From Guyanagaster necrorhizus (taxonomy: Eukaryota; Basidiomycota; Agaricomycetes; Agaricales; Physalacriaceae), in assembly GCF_019112545.1 (NCBI RefSeq), contig NW_025064950.1:1-64000 (forward strand): 64,000 nt of DNA. Reading direction: 5' to 3'. Within the stretch, counting starts at the first letter, position 1; each line of letters starts with the position of its first letter. Under the pieces are notes generated by a model. The model was given only the letters and a program-made list of their open reading frames with translations. It had not been told where the DNA came from and ran no database searches. Shown here in pieces: positions 34,512-47,941 of this stretch. A program made the translations under genes and the position numbers.

Positions 34512-36130
34512 TTATCTCCATTGTGCTGACAATAGGTCTCTTGGAGGAGTAAAGGTGCAGATGCAGTCAGCAGAGAATTTGTGATGATATTCATCAAGAA
34601 GAAGTTAAGATAACATGTCAGCCCTAATATTGTCCTTTTCATTGATATGTTAGACTCAAACATTGATTTATGATGTGAGTATAAGATCTACTGTTGCAAG
34701 CAAGAGTCCATTATATAAAGGTTCAGATACAGACTGTCATGATTTTAGCCTCTAAATCATGCTCAGCTGCCTTGGCTTGGTTTGAGATTGCCAAGACTTT
34801 TCTATACAGTATTTAAGTCAGTAGTATACAGTGATATGCTTCAGTCTTGAGCTAAAGTCAATATACTAATCAAACTTCTAAACTCTTGGTGTGACTACCA
34901 CTTCAGTATCAACACTGGCAGTTATAGTCTATCAACCTCTATACCTCTCTCCTCTTATCATCATTCTAAATATCACTACTCTCATCTTTGTGCTTCACCT
35001 TCAGTCAGTGTCAAACTCTGGCTGTTACAGTGCATTGCATTTGTGATTGTTTGGTTATCACCTGACACAGACAGAAAATCAAATGCAGCAACAGAGTCAA
35101 GACTATTAATAAAGAGTAGGAGGTGTTGAAGGGATTTGAATAAACAAACTGTGTGATAGATAACTGAAAGAATAACAACAAGTTTGAGAAAGAAGGCATC
35201 AATTATTCTTTTGAAAGAGAGTGGTTGAAGCTGGTAGATAAATTCATTTCCAGCAAAGACAAATGATAATGCATTTTTTAAACTAGTGTTAGTCTAGATT
35301 ATAATATCAGCATCTGAATCAGTCCATATAGTTGAGTTGATAAAGTGAATGCCAACTGAATTTGAAAGGATAGATGAAAACCATGACAAGTCTTCTTTGA
35401 CAGCAGTGTTGATAAAGATCTTTGTAAAAGGATGAGTCTTTTCAGCTATTTTTTTACATAGTGAAGAAAGAGTAGAATGGTCTCATAGTAGAACATTCAA
35501 AATCCAATTCAAGTATCCATCTAGATATTGCTATTTCTGTAGGATTGGTGCTCTAGTGGGTGTTGAAAGAAAGGATTCAAGTTCAGCTTTTGCATCAGTG
35601 ATAGATTGCTGCATGAGAGAGATGCTCTCTTGATTAGCATCAATCTAGAATCCAATAATTTTGAGAGATTGGCCATGCATCTGTTTTAGGTCATCAAAAG
35701 AACAGAAAATGAAATTTCAAAATATCAGAAGCTATACTTGTTATGCTGGCTGCAGAAGACCTTAATAATTGGCAAAATCCCAACTGAAAAAATCATCCAC
35801 ATAGACATAGAGATCAGTGATGTCTAAATAGTGGATTATGATCCAGCACAACAAAGTTGAAAGCAAACACTAAATTTGAGAGGAGGCTCAGCTTCTGAAA
35901 TCAGCTGCTTAATAGTATAATATCTGTTGTCAACAATTATCACTTTTATAGAGAATAAAATCAGCATTAGAATATTGCTTTCTGGCATTATACAGGGCTT
36001 TATCAAATGGATGCATATTGTTATATTTGACTTTCACATCACTAGCTGTGTTAGGCCTCTATTAAACACTCATAAGTGTCTAGCATCACTTCTGCCAGGG
36101 TCTGATTTTGGTATAAAAGGATGATGAGAA
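34512..36130 (-). pseudogene. DIRS/Ngaro-like reverse transcriptase-RNase H relic
   Basis: Minus-strand segments match the basidiomycete RT family that, as I know it, accompanies tyrosine recombinases: NMHPFDKALYNARKQYSNADFILYKSD (about 36010), YVYVDDFFSWDFANY with the catalytic VDD at about 35797-35805, IGFxID near 35650, LDGYLNWILNV near 35500, then the RNase H-like SLDSVAAFDFLSVS (about 35060-35110). The C-terminal RADMLSxLLLDEYHHKFSAD...PPRDLLSAQWR with stop lies at 34514-34512. An LTR-like block (34735-35029) interrupts it. Many stops; inactive. Confidence 0.7.
34735..35029 (+). repeat. LTR-like block inside the RT relic
   Basis: Starts TGTCATGATTTTAGCC and ends GGCTGTTACA, with TATTTAAG inside (about 34810) followed by CTTGAGCTAAAG. 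The start resembles the Gypsy-D LTR (TGTCATGATTTTTGCC, minus at 36639). No matching 5-bp flanks were found, so either the right boundary is uncertain or flanking bases were lost. Confidence 0.55.
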
Positions 36131-36199
36131 TGATGAGGTAGGCTATAAGAATTTTGCAAAAAGAGATAAAGGGTTGTAGCTGGTAGATATAGTTTGTCA

Positions 36200-36639
36200 T
36201 TGTGGCAAGAGTATTTGCATCAGGTAGTCAGAGGGTATAGTAGATGTATTAAACCTTAGCTCAAGACTGAGGTACATCAGTGTATACCACTGCCTTAAAT
36301 ACTGTTTAAAGAACCCTATGTCCTACAGGCAACTATTGTCTGCTTTTCATGTTCTCTGCTCATTGTCTGAGATAACAATGACTGTGCTCTTGCTTTTATT
36401 TATTATTATTGCTCTGCTATACTATTGCTGTTGTGAGTTTTTCATATGCCACAGTTTCTATTGTATTCAAAACATAGGATGGTAACAGTTACCATATTGT
36501 TTCTTGTCATCTTATTGTGCATTGATGAATAAGATGTAGCCATGGTATTATCATGTCTTCATCATCTTTTGTAAGGTTGGCCTGGGGTCAGGATTGATAA
36601 GCATTAGCAGCTCATGATTTAGGGGCAAAAATCATGACA
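36200..36639 (-). repeat. Gypsy-D 3' LTR (left end approximate)
   Basis: On the minus strand it starts TGTCATGATTTTTGCCCC at 36639 and contains GTATTTAAGG then CTTGAGCTAAGG around 36245-36300. The far end, around 36200, could not be fixed. Confidence 0.6.
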
Positions 36640-36659
36640 TTATCCTCTTCTCAAGGTAA

Positions 36660-39013
36660 TCATCCTTGATTGCTCAGAGCAGTCTAGAGAAAAGGGATTG
36701 TGCTTTATTCTTTCCATCAATTTCAGTGGAAACAGCATTGGTGCAGTCAAGGAAATGAGGTTGGTCAACAAAGGTTCTGGCAGCTAGGTCATCTTTCTCT
36801 CTATATAAATAGCTTTTTGTATTCAAAGGGATGTTGGTCTTTTCTGAAGGGCAATCTTTGCATATGGATATAGTCTGACTTGTCAAACATTGGTTGACCC
36901 AATGAGGCAAAGTTGACAGCTGCTAGAGAATTTTGATGTGCCTGATATTCATGTGAAAGATCTTTTTTCATATACCATCAGTTTTTCTTGTTGCTATATC
37001 CCTTGAAGTGGACTAAAAACCACTGTTTTCTGTATCAAATCTTATTATCAAGAATGGCATTGATCTCATACTCATCTTCATCATCAATCACCATAGGTTT
37101 AGATAGTGGTGGTTTCTGCTGATTAGAGAATTCAGCTTGTTGAAATAGTTTGAGTGGAGCTTTATTGAAGACTGGATGGATTTTCCAAGTCTTTGGAATA
37201 GATAATTTATATGCTCTATTGTCTACTTTCTTTGTGATCTTAAAGAGGCCTTCATATTTGTCATCTAACTTTTTCATGATCCTGTCTATTTTCAGATTTT
37301 TCATATCTAGTATGATCTGATCTCCTGGTCAATATTCTTTTTCTGGCATCTATTTCTTGTCATACTGTTTCTTTATTGAGTCTGCTGCTTTTAGGAGTGC
37401 TTGTTCTGTCTTTTCATAGATCTTCTTCATTTCAGCAGTGAAATCTTTTGCTTAGAGTACTTGACTGTCCTTTCATGAGAGGTTCATTCCAGTGTTAGAT
37501 GTACATCAGTGTTTATGAGGAATAGGCTAAAGCCTGTGACATAGTTTTCTCAGTTGTTGTAAGTGAATCCTGCTAAGAGAAGCTACTCTGCCCAGTCATT
37601 CTGCCTGTGATTGATGAATATTCATAGATCTTTTTTAATTTCTTGATTGACTCTCTCTGTTTGTCTATCCATTTGGGGATGGTACACTGTCAATAGATTT
37701 CTGGTAATTCTGAGTAGCTTGTATGGCTCTTTTATAAACTGTGAGATGAATTGTGGGCTTTGATCTAAGATGATTTTGTCTGGAAGCCATAGTGAGCATA
37801 CATATGGTCTTGAAAAAGTTGTGTCCACTCTTCTGCATTCAAATTTATGTTGGTAGCAATAGAAATAAGTTCTTTCAAAAATTGATCCATAACAACTAGG
37901 ATGGCATCATGTCCTTTTGACTCAGGAAGAGAGCCTATCATGTCTACCAAAATCACCTTCTATTTATCTGAAGGGATCTCATTAGAGTGTAATAATGCTG
38001 CCTACTTCTGAGTACTGGCTTTAGTTCTTTGGTATGTTTTGCACCCTTTGACATAAGCTTCTACTGATTTTCAAAGGTTAGGCCACCAATAGTTCTAAGT
38101 GATCAGCTCCTGTGTTTTTGCAATCTCTGAGTGTTCTGCCATTGGATGGTCATGGAAAGTGGCTATAATTTCCTCTCATAGCTTCTTGCTTACTGAGATA
38201 TATAATCAGTTATAAAAATAGAGTACTCTCTCTTCAAGGGTTCACTCTACCTCTTTATTGTTAAGGGCCAATTATACTAAATCCTTCATGAATTTCTTTT
38301 CTCTTCATACCTTTTTCAAAATTTCAGAGGCTGTCAGAAAGATCATAGCATTTATATAGAATATTTCTGGCTTGAGCACTACTATTTTTTTATTATCCTT
38401 TCCCTCTTGGTCATGGTCTGCCCTTTTGCTGAGTAGGTCTGCCTTTTTGTTGGTAGCATCTGGTTTATGATAGAGACTAAAGTGGTACTCAGCTAGTTCT
38501 GTTACTTATTGTGCTTATTATTGATTCAGTTTTTGTGGTTTTTTGAAATATTAGAGGTTTTGGTGATTGGTCTATATTTCAAAATCATACTTGGCTCCCA
38601 TCAGATAATAATGCCATTCATCCAAGGCTGTCATTATTGCAAACAGCTCCTTGTCATAGATTTCATAATTTCATTCTGTGATAGAGAGTGCTTTTGATAG
38701 GTATGCAATCAGCTTTTACTGTCTCTTCTGTTCTTCACTAAGGATGGCTCCTAGGGCTTCTTCTGATGCATCTGCTTCCATCTTGAACTTTCCATCATCT
38801 ATGAGAATGGCTAGAATAGAATCTGAACAGATTTGATGTTTGATTTCTTAAAACATCTGTTCCTGAGCTTCTTTCCACTTTCACTCTGCCTTTCCAGTAA
38901 GTTTCATTAGTGGTAAGGCCACTTGGCTATACCCTTCTATGAATTGTTGATAGAAGTTAGCAAATCCTAGGAAGGATTACAGTTCTTTCTTTTTAGCTGG
39001 TGTGGGCCATTCT
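36660..39013 (-). pseudogene. Gypsy-D pol, 3' piece (RNase H, integrase, chromodomain)
   Basis: RT/RNase H junction at about 38700-39013. The integrase zinc region is near 38000-38130. The integrase core at 37622-37956 reads VDMIGSLPESKGHDAILVVMDQF and later YHPQMDRQTERVNQEI. The linker KLDDKYEGLFKITKKVDNRAYKL and chromodomain entry YEINAILDNK lie at 37035-37304. Stops and shifts throughout. Confidence 0.8.
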
Positions 39014-39479
39014 TGTTATGATTTCTGACTTCTTTCCTTTATTTTGACCTCTATCTATGCTTAGTCAGAGCACTAGAACAAGTGCTTAGGACTGTGGAAC
39101 CAGGCTTAGTCATCACAATCAGCCAAGTCTGTCATTGTCTTTTGCTGCAACAGTGTTGCTTGATGATACACAACCAGCCTTTTATGAATGGTAATAATGC
39201 TCCAGGACAATGAGCACAGAAACAGAGCAATATACAATAAGTAGGTAGTATTATTAGCAAACCCTGTATAGTATTTAAGGAGCTTGCTCTTGCTGATAAA
39301 ATCCCCAGCTTTGAGCTAAAGTTTATTCCATCTTATTCTACTCTCAAGCTAGTCATACAAAGCCTTGAAGCACAGGGAGTCAACAACAGTACATAAAGTG
39401 AACTCTGCTGGAAGGCTCGAATATAAAGCCATGACAGTTTATCATATGCTAGTTGATTATGTGCAGCTTGAGCCTAACA
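39014..39479 (+). repeat. Gypsy-B 5' LTR, with promoter and self-primer segment
   Basis: TATTTAAGG at 39272-39280. AGCTTTGAGCTAA at 39307-39319 is perfectly complementary to TTAGCTCAAAGCT at 39481-39493, one base after the LTR. Confidence 0.92.
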
Positions 39480-39535
39480 ATTAGCTCAAAGCTATCATCT
39501 TCTCTTTCTCAAGCTCAATTGTGCTGAGAAACTGA

Positions 39536-42500
39536 ATGCCTTCAATTGACCTCTCAAACCCAAACTTTGATCATGAGTTCTTTGAACTCCTCACTTTCAT
39601 CATCAGAACACTGTTGGGATTATTGGTGATCATCCAGCTGTGCTGGGGATGCCATTCAATCACCACCTGGGCTCTCAGACATTACAATGAGTTTTTGCAT
39701 ATTCAACACATCCTATGAAACATAACCTCTGACCTCCCAATTCATGACATCCCTGAATCCTGATGAACATCCCATCAGTCTCTGACAAGCCCCTTACCAG
39801 AAGCTGAGCCTAGCAGCTTGCATCAAGAGGATATTCAAGAAGAAGAAGGACACTGATACTCTCCCTGATGACTTAGCAGAGACTGCAACTCTGGCCTTGC
39901 AGGATTCCAGAATCTATGGGTCCTTGGACCTCCATCAGACCATGAGAATGAGGAGATCCTAGGAGACTTCTTTCAGCAGTCTTCCTCTTCTGACTTTGCT
40001 CTCACCTCTCCAACCAGAGGGATTGGTAACTGTGCCAGAGACTCTCTCAGTCTCACTTGGATGGCTGAAAGATCTCAATATGCGACTCCTAGAAGCCAGT
40101 CTCACAGCTCCATCACAACTCTCTCCCACTCAGTTGGAACAAGCAGTGGGATAGGGAGGATGTCCTTGGCTTAACTCCATGATGAGCAGTATAGAAGGGA
40201 GGTTTGAGATGAAGTCATTCACTGATACTTCTCTACCTGGGATATGAACATCCCATTCAACTATGATGAAGCTGTCTGACAAGAAGAGCAGAGACAGCAA
40301 ACCACACTGCAGCTAGTTCACAGTGAGCTTGAGGAGTGTCTCATTGAGAGTGGATGAAGAAGACAAGAAGCTGAAGAGTATAATAGACAGCATCAAAGAG
40401 AGCAGTGAGAAACTGAGAGGGCCTGACTGGAAAGGGCCAACATCTCGAACTGATATGGGCTTTGACCTGAAGGAGCCACCATCCTTGCCTCTATATGTGC
40501 CAATCCCTCCCTTTCGACCCTGGTCTTTAGAGAGCCAAGTATAGAGTCCAGCCAATAGAGTGCAAACTGTTGGCAAAATGAAACCATTACAGCAGAAGAA
40601 AGGGATCCCAGAACCTCTTCATGCCCTCCAACCCCACAATATCCCCCTCCCTAAAGAACTCCAAGTGCTGACACTACATTTGATGATGATGAGTCCATCC
40701 TCAGATATTATGGGTTATGAGTCCCTGGGACTGCTCACATCCTCACCCATGCACTCTGAGGATTTCTCAGAAGCTGAGTTGTTGGGCAGCTACTCAATGA
40801 CAGGTACAAAAGAAACATCCAGCTCTATTGCAAGTGAGTGGAGGTGATGAGAGCAACAGGAGGCAACTGATATGATGAGCATATCGGAAGCCAACCCATC
40901 ACTGCCTATGTCAGCACATCCAATGCCTCAGGCCCTGCTACTGGTCCCAGCACTCAGCCAGGGCAGCAAAATGACAGTCCAACCACCAGAGGATGAGGAG
41001 AGTCCCTACAACCTGCCTGATGCTTTCCCTCTCAAGGAAGAGGCAGACATCAAGGGCAAGGAAGAAACTGAAAGCAGCAATCCACCATGGGGACTGCTGT
41101 ATGACTCATAGGAGGAGACAGATGATGAAGAACTGGGAAGATTGATTTAGGAGGCAAGGAACCAGGAGTACCAGGAGTACTACCTGTGAGGGGTAAACTT
41201 TTTATGGCACAATGCCACTTGGATAGCATTGCAAATAGGACAATTATATTTATGTTCTGAAACTGATGAACAAACAGAAATTCTGAGATGAGCAGCGACA
41301 GACTATGCCACCCAACAATACAATCAGAGACACTCAGAAGATCTGGTTAGCCAATCACTAGCCTACTAACCTACACCTTCTGTATGACCAATGCTGCAGT
41401 CACCCTCTAGGGTGCCAAAACGAGCTGAGTATTGGGCCTCATCAGTCTATAGTACCTTTTCATACTCTGACCTTTCATCCTGATCAATGGCAACCCAGTT
41501 AATACAGACATGACTCAAGCTGAAAGAGATACTGATCAGATTCCAAAATCCATAGACCAGCAAAGGAAGCAGACTTTTAGGAGGTCAACCACCCCTGGAT
41601 CAGGCCAGCAGGAGTGAGGCAGGGAAGAAGCCTATTTGGGATGACCCCAAAGCAGTATGATTAGGATTTACAATTCGAGATGGGGTTATTGTCTGAAAAG
41701 AAGAACTACCACAGGAAAGCCCTGTCACTGATGACAACTCACTCTATTCATTCCTTGAGCCACCTCAAGAATGGCAACAACCTCCATTCTCCAACTGGCC
41801 CAATCTGATGGGAGTGCTGCCCCATGATGCCACCATCCTTTAATGCCATTCTGATCTTTTACAAAAATCTTGCCTCTTCAAGAGGGCATCTGAAGACATT
41901 GACTGGTTCCTCATAGACTGTGAACAGTACTTCAAAGTCTATATTGGCTACTTGGAGACTGACATGAACAAGGTTGTGTTTACCATATCCTACCTCGAAG
42001 AGAAGGCAAAAACATGGTGAATCCTCATCTCTCTGAACTTTCAATTATCGACTTAGGAGCACTACTGGTATCTTTCATGGCCAGTCTTCAAACAAATGTT
42101 AAACAATAAGTTTATCAACCCTATGGTACAAAAGATTCATAAACAGAAGATCAAGGAATATAAAATAGGAGATAAGATGGCCACAGACTACTTCGATGAG
42201 CTGGAACATCTGGCAAAACTTGTTGGAATCTGCAATGACATAACAAACAACAGGTGAATGGTGGAAGCCCTCAAGAGGGGAGTCCCCTCTTCATACATCA
42301 TGATGATCTCAGCCATTGGCATCAAAGTGCTGATGCTGGTCAGGTATGATGAATAGAAGAAACAAATCATCAAGATATACAAAGAGTGACAAAGGCAGAA
42401 AGTGGAATCAATGACACTGCAAGATTATACCAAGAAATTGACTCCACCAACTCTGAATAAGTTGGAGCAAACTGCTGGGAAATTATTGGGATCCTCAACA

Positions 42501-42760
42501 GCCCCCATCTATGGAAGCCAAAAAACTGAGACAGACACTATATACACAGGGACAGAAAAACCAATGGATATTGATCAGATGAAGAAGGAAGGCAAATACT
42601 TCAACTGCAGACAGAAAGGTCATATGGTGAAGGATTGCTCAAAGAAGAAGTGAACCTGAGAAGACATTCAAGTGCAGATTGCTGAGTTACAAAAGAAAGA
42701 TGAGGAGCTTGGCAAGAAAATCAAGATAGAGGAAGTAAAAGATGCAGCTGGCCAGTGAGT
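39536..42760 (+). pseudogene. Gypsy-B gag remnant with N-terminal hydrophobic segment
   Basis: The ATG at 39536 opens HEFFELLTFIIRTLLGLLVIIQLCWG, then CHSITTWALRHYNEF, with 60 open codons. Acidic, Pro/Ser-rich sequence follows. The capsid-like segment (FKQMLNNKFIN; RRGVPSSYIMM-like) is at about 42085-42310. The zinc knuckle at about 42595-42640 reads YFNCRQKGHMVKDC: its first Cys is Tyr (TGC to TAC). Several TGA and TAG stops. Confidence 0.82.
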
Positions 42761-43199
42761 GATTCCACTGAACCAGCCAAAGGACTTCATGGTGTGCAAA
42801 ACTCAGATGCTAGTCAGACTGATAATACTTCTGTAGTTACCTCTATACCTACTTATACCACACATTCAAATATACCACTGTATTACACCCTGCACACTAA
42901 AGAATCGCAAATGAAAACTCAATCACCTCTGGGCTGAACAGGGACAGTGGGCCCTAACACTTGGCTCAAACTATTTGACACTGAATAGACCTGGTGAGCC
43001 ATCAAAGACACCAAAGATGAAGCCATGGCAAAAGCCATGCTCAAGAACTGGATCCACCAAACTCAAGCCGAAGAAGTGATCAATGAAATGGTAGAAGAGA
43101 TGAGAAAGGCTTAATGATGCTGAGCATTAGAATGGCTTGATGAATTTCATGGACCACAAAAGTTCATTTGATGATCCAAGACAGCTGGATGAGACCTAC

Positions 43200-46100
43200 T
43201 TGCCAAAGCTCAAATTGAAACTCTCATGTCCCGATCCACTTACATGGTGACTGTACTAATTGACAGTGGGTGCATGGGAAGTTCCATCAACCATGCTTTT
43301 GTCAACAAGCACAGACTTCTAACTTGGGCCACTGCAGCCTCAATTCCAGTCTACAATGCTGACAGAACCAAAATCAGACAGAATTGATCACTGAATTTGT
43401 GGAGCTTAGGCTCATGATCAGTGATCACTCTGAGTGAATCAATTTAGCAGTCACAGACCTTGAGACCAAGAAAGTTTTCCTTGGCCATGACTGGCTAATA
43501 TGCCACAATCTGCTAATCAATTGGAAAACTGGGTGAATCACATTTGCAAGATGCTAATGTCAGAAGATCCCATTTGAATTACCCAATGAAAATCTGGAGG
43601 ATTGATGGGATGAGGAAATAGAGGATGAAGAAACCATTCTTGCCATTGATCTACAGCAGGAACTACATATCCATGCCATCTATCATGCCAACAATCTTGC
43701 CACTAGAGCCAATGAATAAAGGAAGGAAAGGACCTTTGAAGAAATGGTGCCTAAATAGGCATGAGAATTCAAGGATTTATTTCAGAAGAAAAGCTTTGAT
43801 GAACTATCAAAGCTGAAACTATGGGATCATGCAATCAAACTCATCTCAAATGCAAATGCCAATCTGGACTGCAAGACATACCCACTTGGCAACAATGAGC
43901 AGCAGGAGCTCAACAAGTTCTTAGAGGAGAACTTGTCCAGTGGGCATATCTGACTGTCAAAATCTCCTATGGCATTGCCATTTTTCTTTGTCAAAAAGAA
44001 AGATGGCAAGCTCTGACCAGTCCAGGATTACCAGAAGCTTAATGAGATGATGATCAAGAATCAGTATCTGCTCTCATTGATCTCAGAATTGATGGACAAA
44101 CTTCAAGGAGCTAAATATTACACTAAGCTCAACATCCAGTGGGGATACAACAATGTCCACATTAAGGAAGGAGACAAATGGAAGGCAGCGTTCAGGACAA
44201 ACCAGGGACTGTTTGAGCCAACAGTCATGTTTTTTGGACTCACTAACTCTCCAGCAACATTCCAGTAGATGATGAATGATATATTCAAGGATCTCATTGC
44301 TATTGAGAAGGTCACCATCTACCTCGATGATATCTTAATTATGTCAAGGACCAAGGAGGAGCATAGGAAGCTGGTACAACAGGTATTGGCCCTCATGAGG
44401 AAGCATAAATTATTCCTCAAGGCTGAAAAATGCGAATTTGAGATACTCAAAACTGAGTATCTTGGAGTCATCATCAGTGAGGGAAGCATTCAGATAGATC
44501 CCATCAAGATAGCAGAGGTAACCAAATGGCCAGAGCTAGTCAAGAAAAAGGAACTACAATCATTCCTCAGATTTACCAACTTTTATTGATGATTTATCTG
44601 AGACTACAGCAAAATCATCTGACTCATGACACAACTAACCAGCAATGCCCCTTGGACATGAGGCCTCTCTCAACAAACTGCCTTTAACAAATTAAAAAGG
44701 TGGTTGGCCAAAGATGTCATACTCACTATCCCCATGCAAGAAGGAAAGTTCTGAGTTGAGGCCAATTTGAGCAAGGAAGCAATTGGAGCTATCCTATCTC
44801 AAAAACAGAATAAGAAATGGCACTCTGTCACATTTTTATCCAAGGCACTGACAGTCACCAAGTGAAATTACAAAATTTATGACAAGAAACTTCTTGCTAT
44901 TATGCTCGCCTTGGAGGAATGGTGGCATTATCTAATCAGGGCCATGGAAGTTTTTGAGATCTGGACTGATCATCAGAATTTACGATACTTCTGACAGCTG
45001 CAGAAGTTAAACCACTGGCAAGCCAGGTGGGTTACTGAGCTTAGCCAATACTAGTACACACTCCATCACAAAGCCAGTGTGGCAAACAAAAAGGCCAATC
45101 TCTTGAGCTGTCAAGTGGATCATAATCAGAGAGGAAATGATAATGAAGGAGTAACATTGTTATAATCCAAACACTTCTGGGCCATGATAATGCCAATGGA
45201 AGAAGAGATCCATGAATGCATCAAGAGTATGACCAGGGACAACCACAAGTGGGACCAATGAGTGGCCCCATCTCTCAATCATGAATGGGAGATGATAAAG
45301 GAAGGAGGGCTGATCCATTATAATAGACAAATCTACATCCTGCAGGATCAAGTACTACATGGTGAGATTATAGCCATCTGCCATGATCATACCACAGCTG
45401 GTCACCCTGGTATTGCTAAGACAAAGGAATTAGTGCTATGAGAATACTAGTAGCCCAAGATGGGGAATAATATTACCATATATGTCAAGGCATGCAAAGT
45501 CTGCCAATATGGCAAATCATCAATCCAGGCCTGAGCTGCACTGCTTCACCCAAATGAGGTCCTGTCATCACCCTGGATCCACATTTTGGTTGACATGATC
45601 ACCAGCCTCTCTGACTGTAATGGCTATGATGCAATCCTCATCATAGTTGACTGTTTCTCGAAGTCCATTATTCTGATTGCCTGTTCTACTAAATTAACCT
45701 CCAAAGGATGGGCAAAGATCTTATGGGATGAAGTTTATGCCAAATATAGTATGCCACAAGTGGTCATCTCTGATCGAGGATCACAATTCATCTCAAAATT
45801 TCTTAATGATCTTTATTGTCTTCTTTTCATCAAATGCAATGCATCTACTGCCTATCACCCCCAAACTGATGGACAGATGGAGCACATGAACCAAGAGGTA
45901 GAAAAGTATCTTTACCTCTTTATCAACTATTAATAAGATGACTGGGTGGAATGGCTCACTCTCACTGCCTTCCAGCATAATAACCAAGTACATTCAGCAA
46001 TGAGAACAACCCCATTCTTTGTTAATTATAGTCAACACCTTAATGTTACACACACTAAATGACATCAAATGACCACTCCTGCATCCAGTGATTTTGCAGC

Positions 46101-46650
46101 TACCATGACAAAAATCCATAAAGAAATGAAGGCTGCTCTCAAAAAGGTGGCCAACACAATGAAAACCCAGTATGACAAGCATCATCAGATGGTCCATACT
46201 TATGCCACCAATGACAAGGTCTGGTTGGACATCACCAACCTCTATCTGCCATGACCCAAGTATAAGCTGGTGGATAAATGCACTGGACCCTTCTTTATAA
46301 CTGCAAAAGTAGAGGCTAGCATCTACAAACTCTGACTGCCTAAGACATAGATGATTCATGATGTCTTCAATGAGACATTATTATCACCATACATCGTATC
46401 TGCATTCCCTAACCAAGAATGCTCACCACCACCACTCCTGACCCTTATCAATGACAATGAACATTATGAAGTCGACCAGGTCTTAAACCATAAACTATAA
46501 AAAATCAAGGCAAAAGAGGGAGGGATGACAACCACAGTCAATTACCTGGTCAGCTGGAAGGGTTATAGACCAGAGTCCAACCAGTGGGTTAATGAAAAAC
46601 TAATGAATGCTGATGAAGCCATACACAACTACAAATTATCCCTTAATTAA
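43200..46650 (+). pseudogene. Gypsy-B pol remnant (protease to chromodomain)
   Basis: Protease LIDSGCMGSSINH at about 43258. RT 43850-44590 with [23 protein letters not shown] and an intact YLDD (44320-44331). A stop replaces Trp in FQ(stop)MMNDIF near 44266. RNase H 44690-45110. Integrase HHCC region 45370-45530, core 45580-45950 with VDMITSLSDCNGYDAILIIVDCFSK and ISDRGSQF. Chromodomain 46440-46650 ending YKLSLN. The best preserved of the old gypsy pols, but still broken. Confidence 0.9.
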
Positions 46651-46683
46651 GCCATCAGGATGATGGTCTTAAAAAGGGGGTAA

Positions 46684-47149
46684 TGTTATGATTTCTGACT
46701 TTTTTCCTTTATTTTGACCTCTATCTATGCTTAGTCAGAGCACTAGAACAAGTGCTTAGGACCATGGGATCAGGCTTAGTCATCACAATCAGCCAAGTCT
46801 GTCATTGTCTTTTGTTGCAACAGTGTTGCTTGATGATACACAACCAGCCTTTTATGAATGGTAATGATGCTTTAGGACAATGAGCACAGAAACAGAGCAA
46901 TATACAATAAGTAGGTAGTATTATTAGCAAATCCTGTATAGTATTTAAGGAGCTTGCTCTTGCTGATAAAATCCCCAGCTTTGAGCTAAAGTTTATTCCA
47001 TCTCATTCTACTCTCGAGCTAGTCATACAAAGCCTTGAAGCACAGAGAGTCAATAACAGTACATAAAGTGAACTCTGCTGGAAGGCTCAAATGTGAAGCC
47101 ACAACAGTTTATCACATGCTAGTTGATCATGTGTAGCTTGAGCCTAACA
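46684..47149 (+). repeat. Gypsy-B 3' LTR
   Basis: 466 bp, pairs with 39014-39479. It begins 33 bases after the chromodomain stop at 46648-46650. Confidence 0.93.
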
Positions 47150-47492
47150 ATTCTTATACTCCTGCTGTCTTTATGAGATCCATTTGTAATCTTTCTTCAG
47201 CAATAATGAGTTCTAGATATTCTGTTTCCAGAGTTTCAAACTCACATTTTTCTGGTTTTAGATATGATTTGTTTTTCTGAAGAATTTGTAGTGCCTACTA
47301 TATCATGGCTTGATGCTTTTTAAGAGTCTTAGAGAAAATCATTATATCATCCAGATAAATGGTAATCTTCTCTTGCATGATGAGATCTCAGAAAATATCA
47401 TTTATTATAGTTTGAAAGGTTGCCAGAGAATTGATGAGTCCAAAGAACATTACCAGCAGTTTAAATAGTCTTTGATTGGTTTGGAAAGTGGC
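47150..47492 (-). pseudogene. Gypsy-D pol, RT middle piece
   Basis: Minus strand reads NQRLFKLLVMFFGLINSLATFQ and ITIYLDDIMIFSKTLKKHQ, including an intact YLDD. It connects to 39013 on one side and 57064 on the other. Confidence 0.85.
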
Positions 47493-47941
47493 TGTTATGA
47501 TTTTCTCCATATCTTTTTCTTTCTCTTATCTTATCAGGGTGTCTATCTTATCTTGAGCACTTTCTTGAAGGGTATGAGAAGATTAGATAATCACAACAGA
47601 TGAGATGCTATTGTACTTGGTTGTTTCACCTATAAACAATTTCCTATTGTTTCATTCCCAATGACTAGGCAGTGTTGGTATTATAGCACAGGACAGCACA
47701 ATAGGTAGTAGTTATATTTATTACAAGCTGAACAGTATATAAGTAGGATAGCTCTTGCTGTAGTAATCCAGCTTCAAGCTATAAGTTTATCTCATACTAT
47801 CTTCTCTTGAGCCTAGCCTGTCTCTGGCCTTGAAGTACTCTATCTGATATAACATATCTAGTGGACTCTAGCATGACTGTATGAACACAATACAGCACTA
47901 GTTTATCATGTGTTCAGATCATATGCTAGTTAGGTCTAACA
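47493..47941 (+). repeat. Gypsy-C 5' LTR, with promoter and self-primer segment
   Basis: TATATAAG at 47736-47743. AGCTTCAAGCTAT at 47770-47782 pairs with TTAGCTTAAAACT at 47943-47955 with three non-Watson-Crick positions, two of them explained by transitions. Confidence 0.88.

Larger units (their letters stand above)
39014..47149 (+). mobile_element. Gypsy-B: chromovirus, degenerate, 8.1 kb, complete ends
   Basis: LTRs 39014-39479 and 46684-47149 are each 466 bp, TG...CA. Target duplication attct is at 39009-39013 and 47150-47154. Polypurine tract (aaaaaggggg) before the 3' LTR. The LTR differences I compared (first about 90 bases) are all transitions. Inserted in Gypsy-D RT. Confidence 0.95.
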
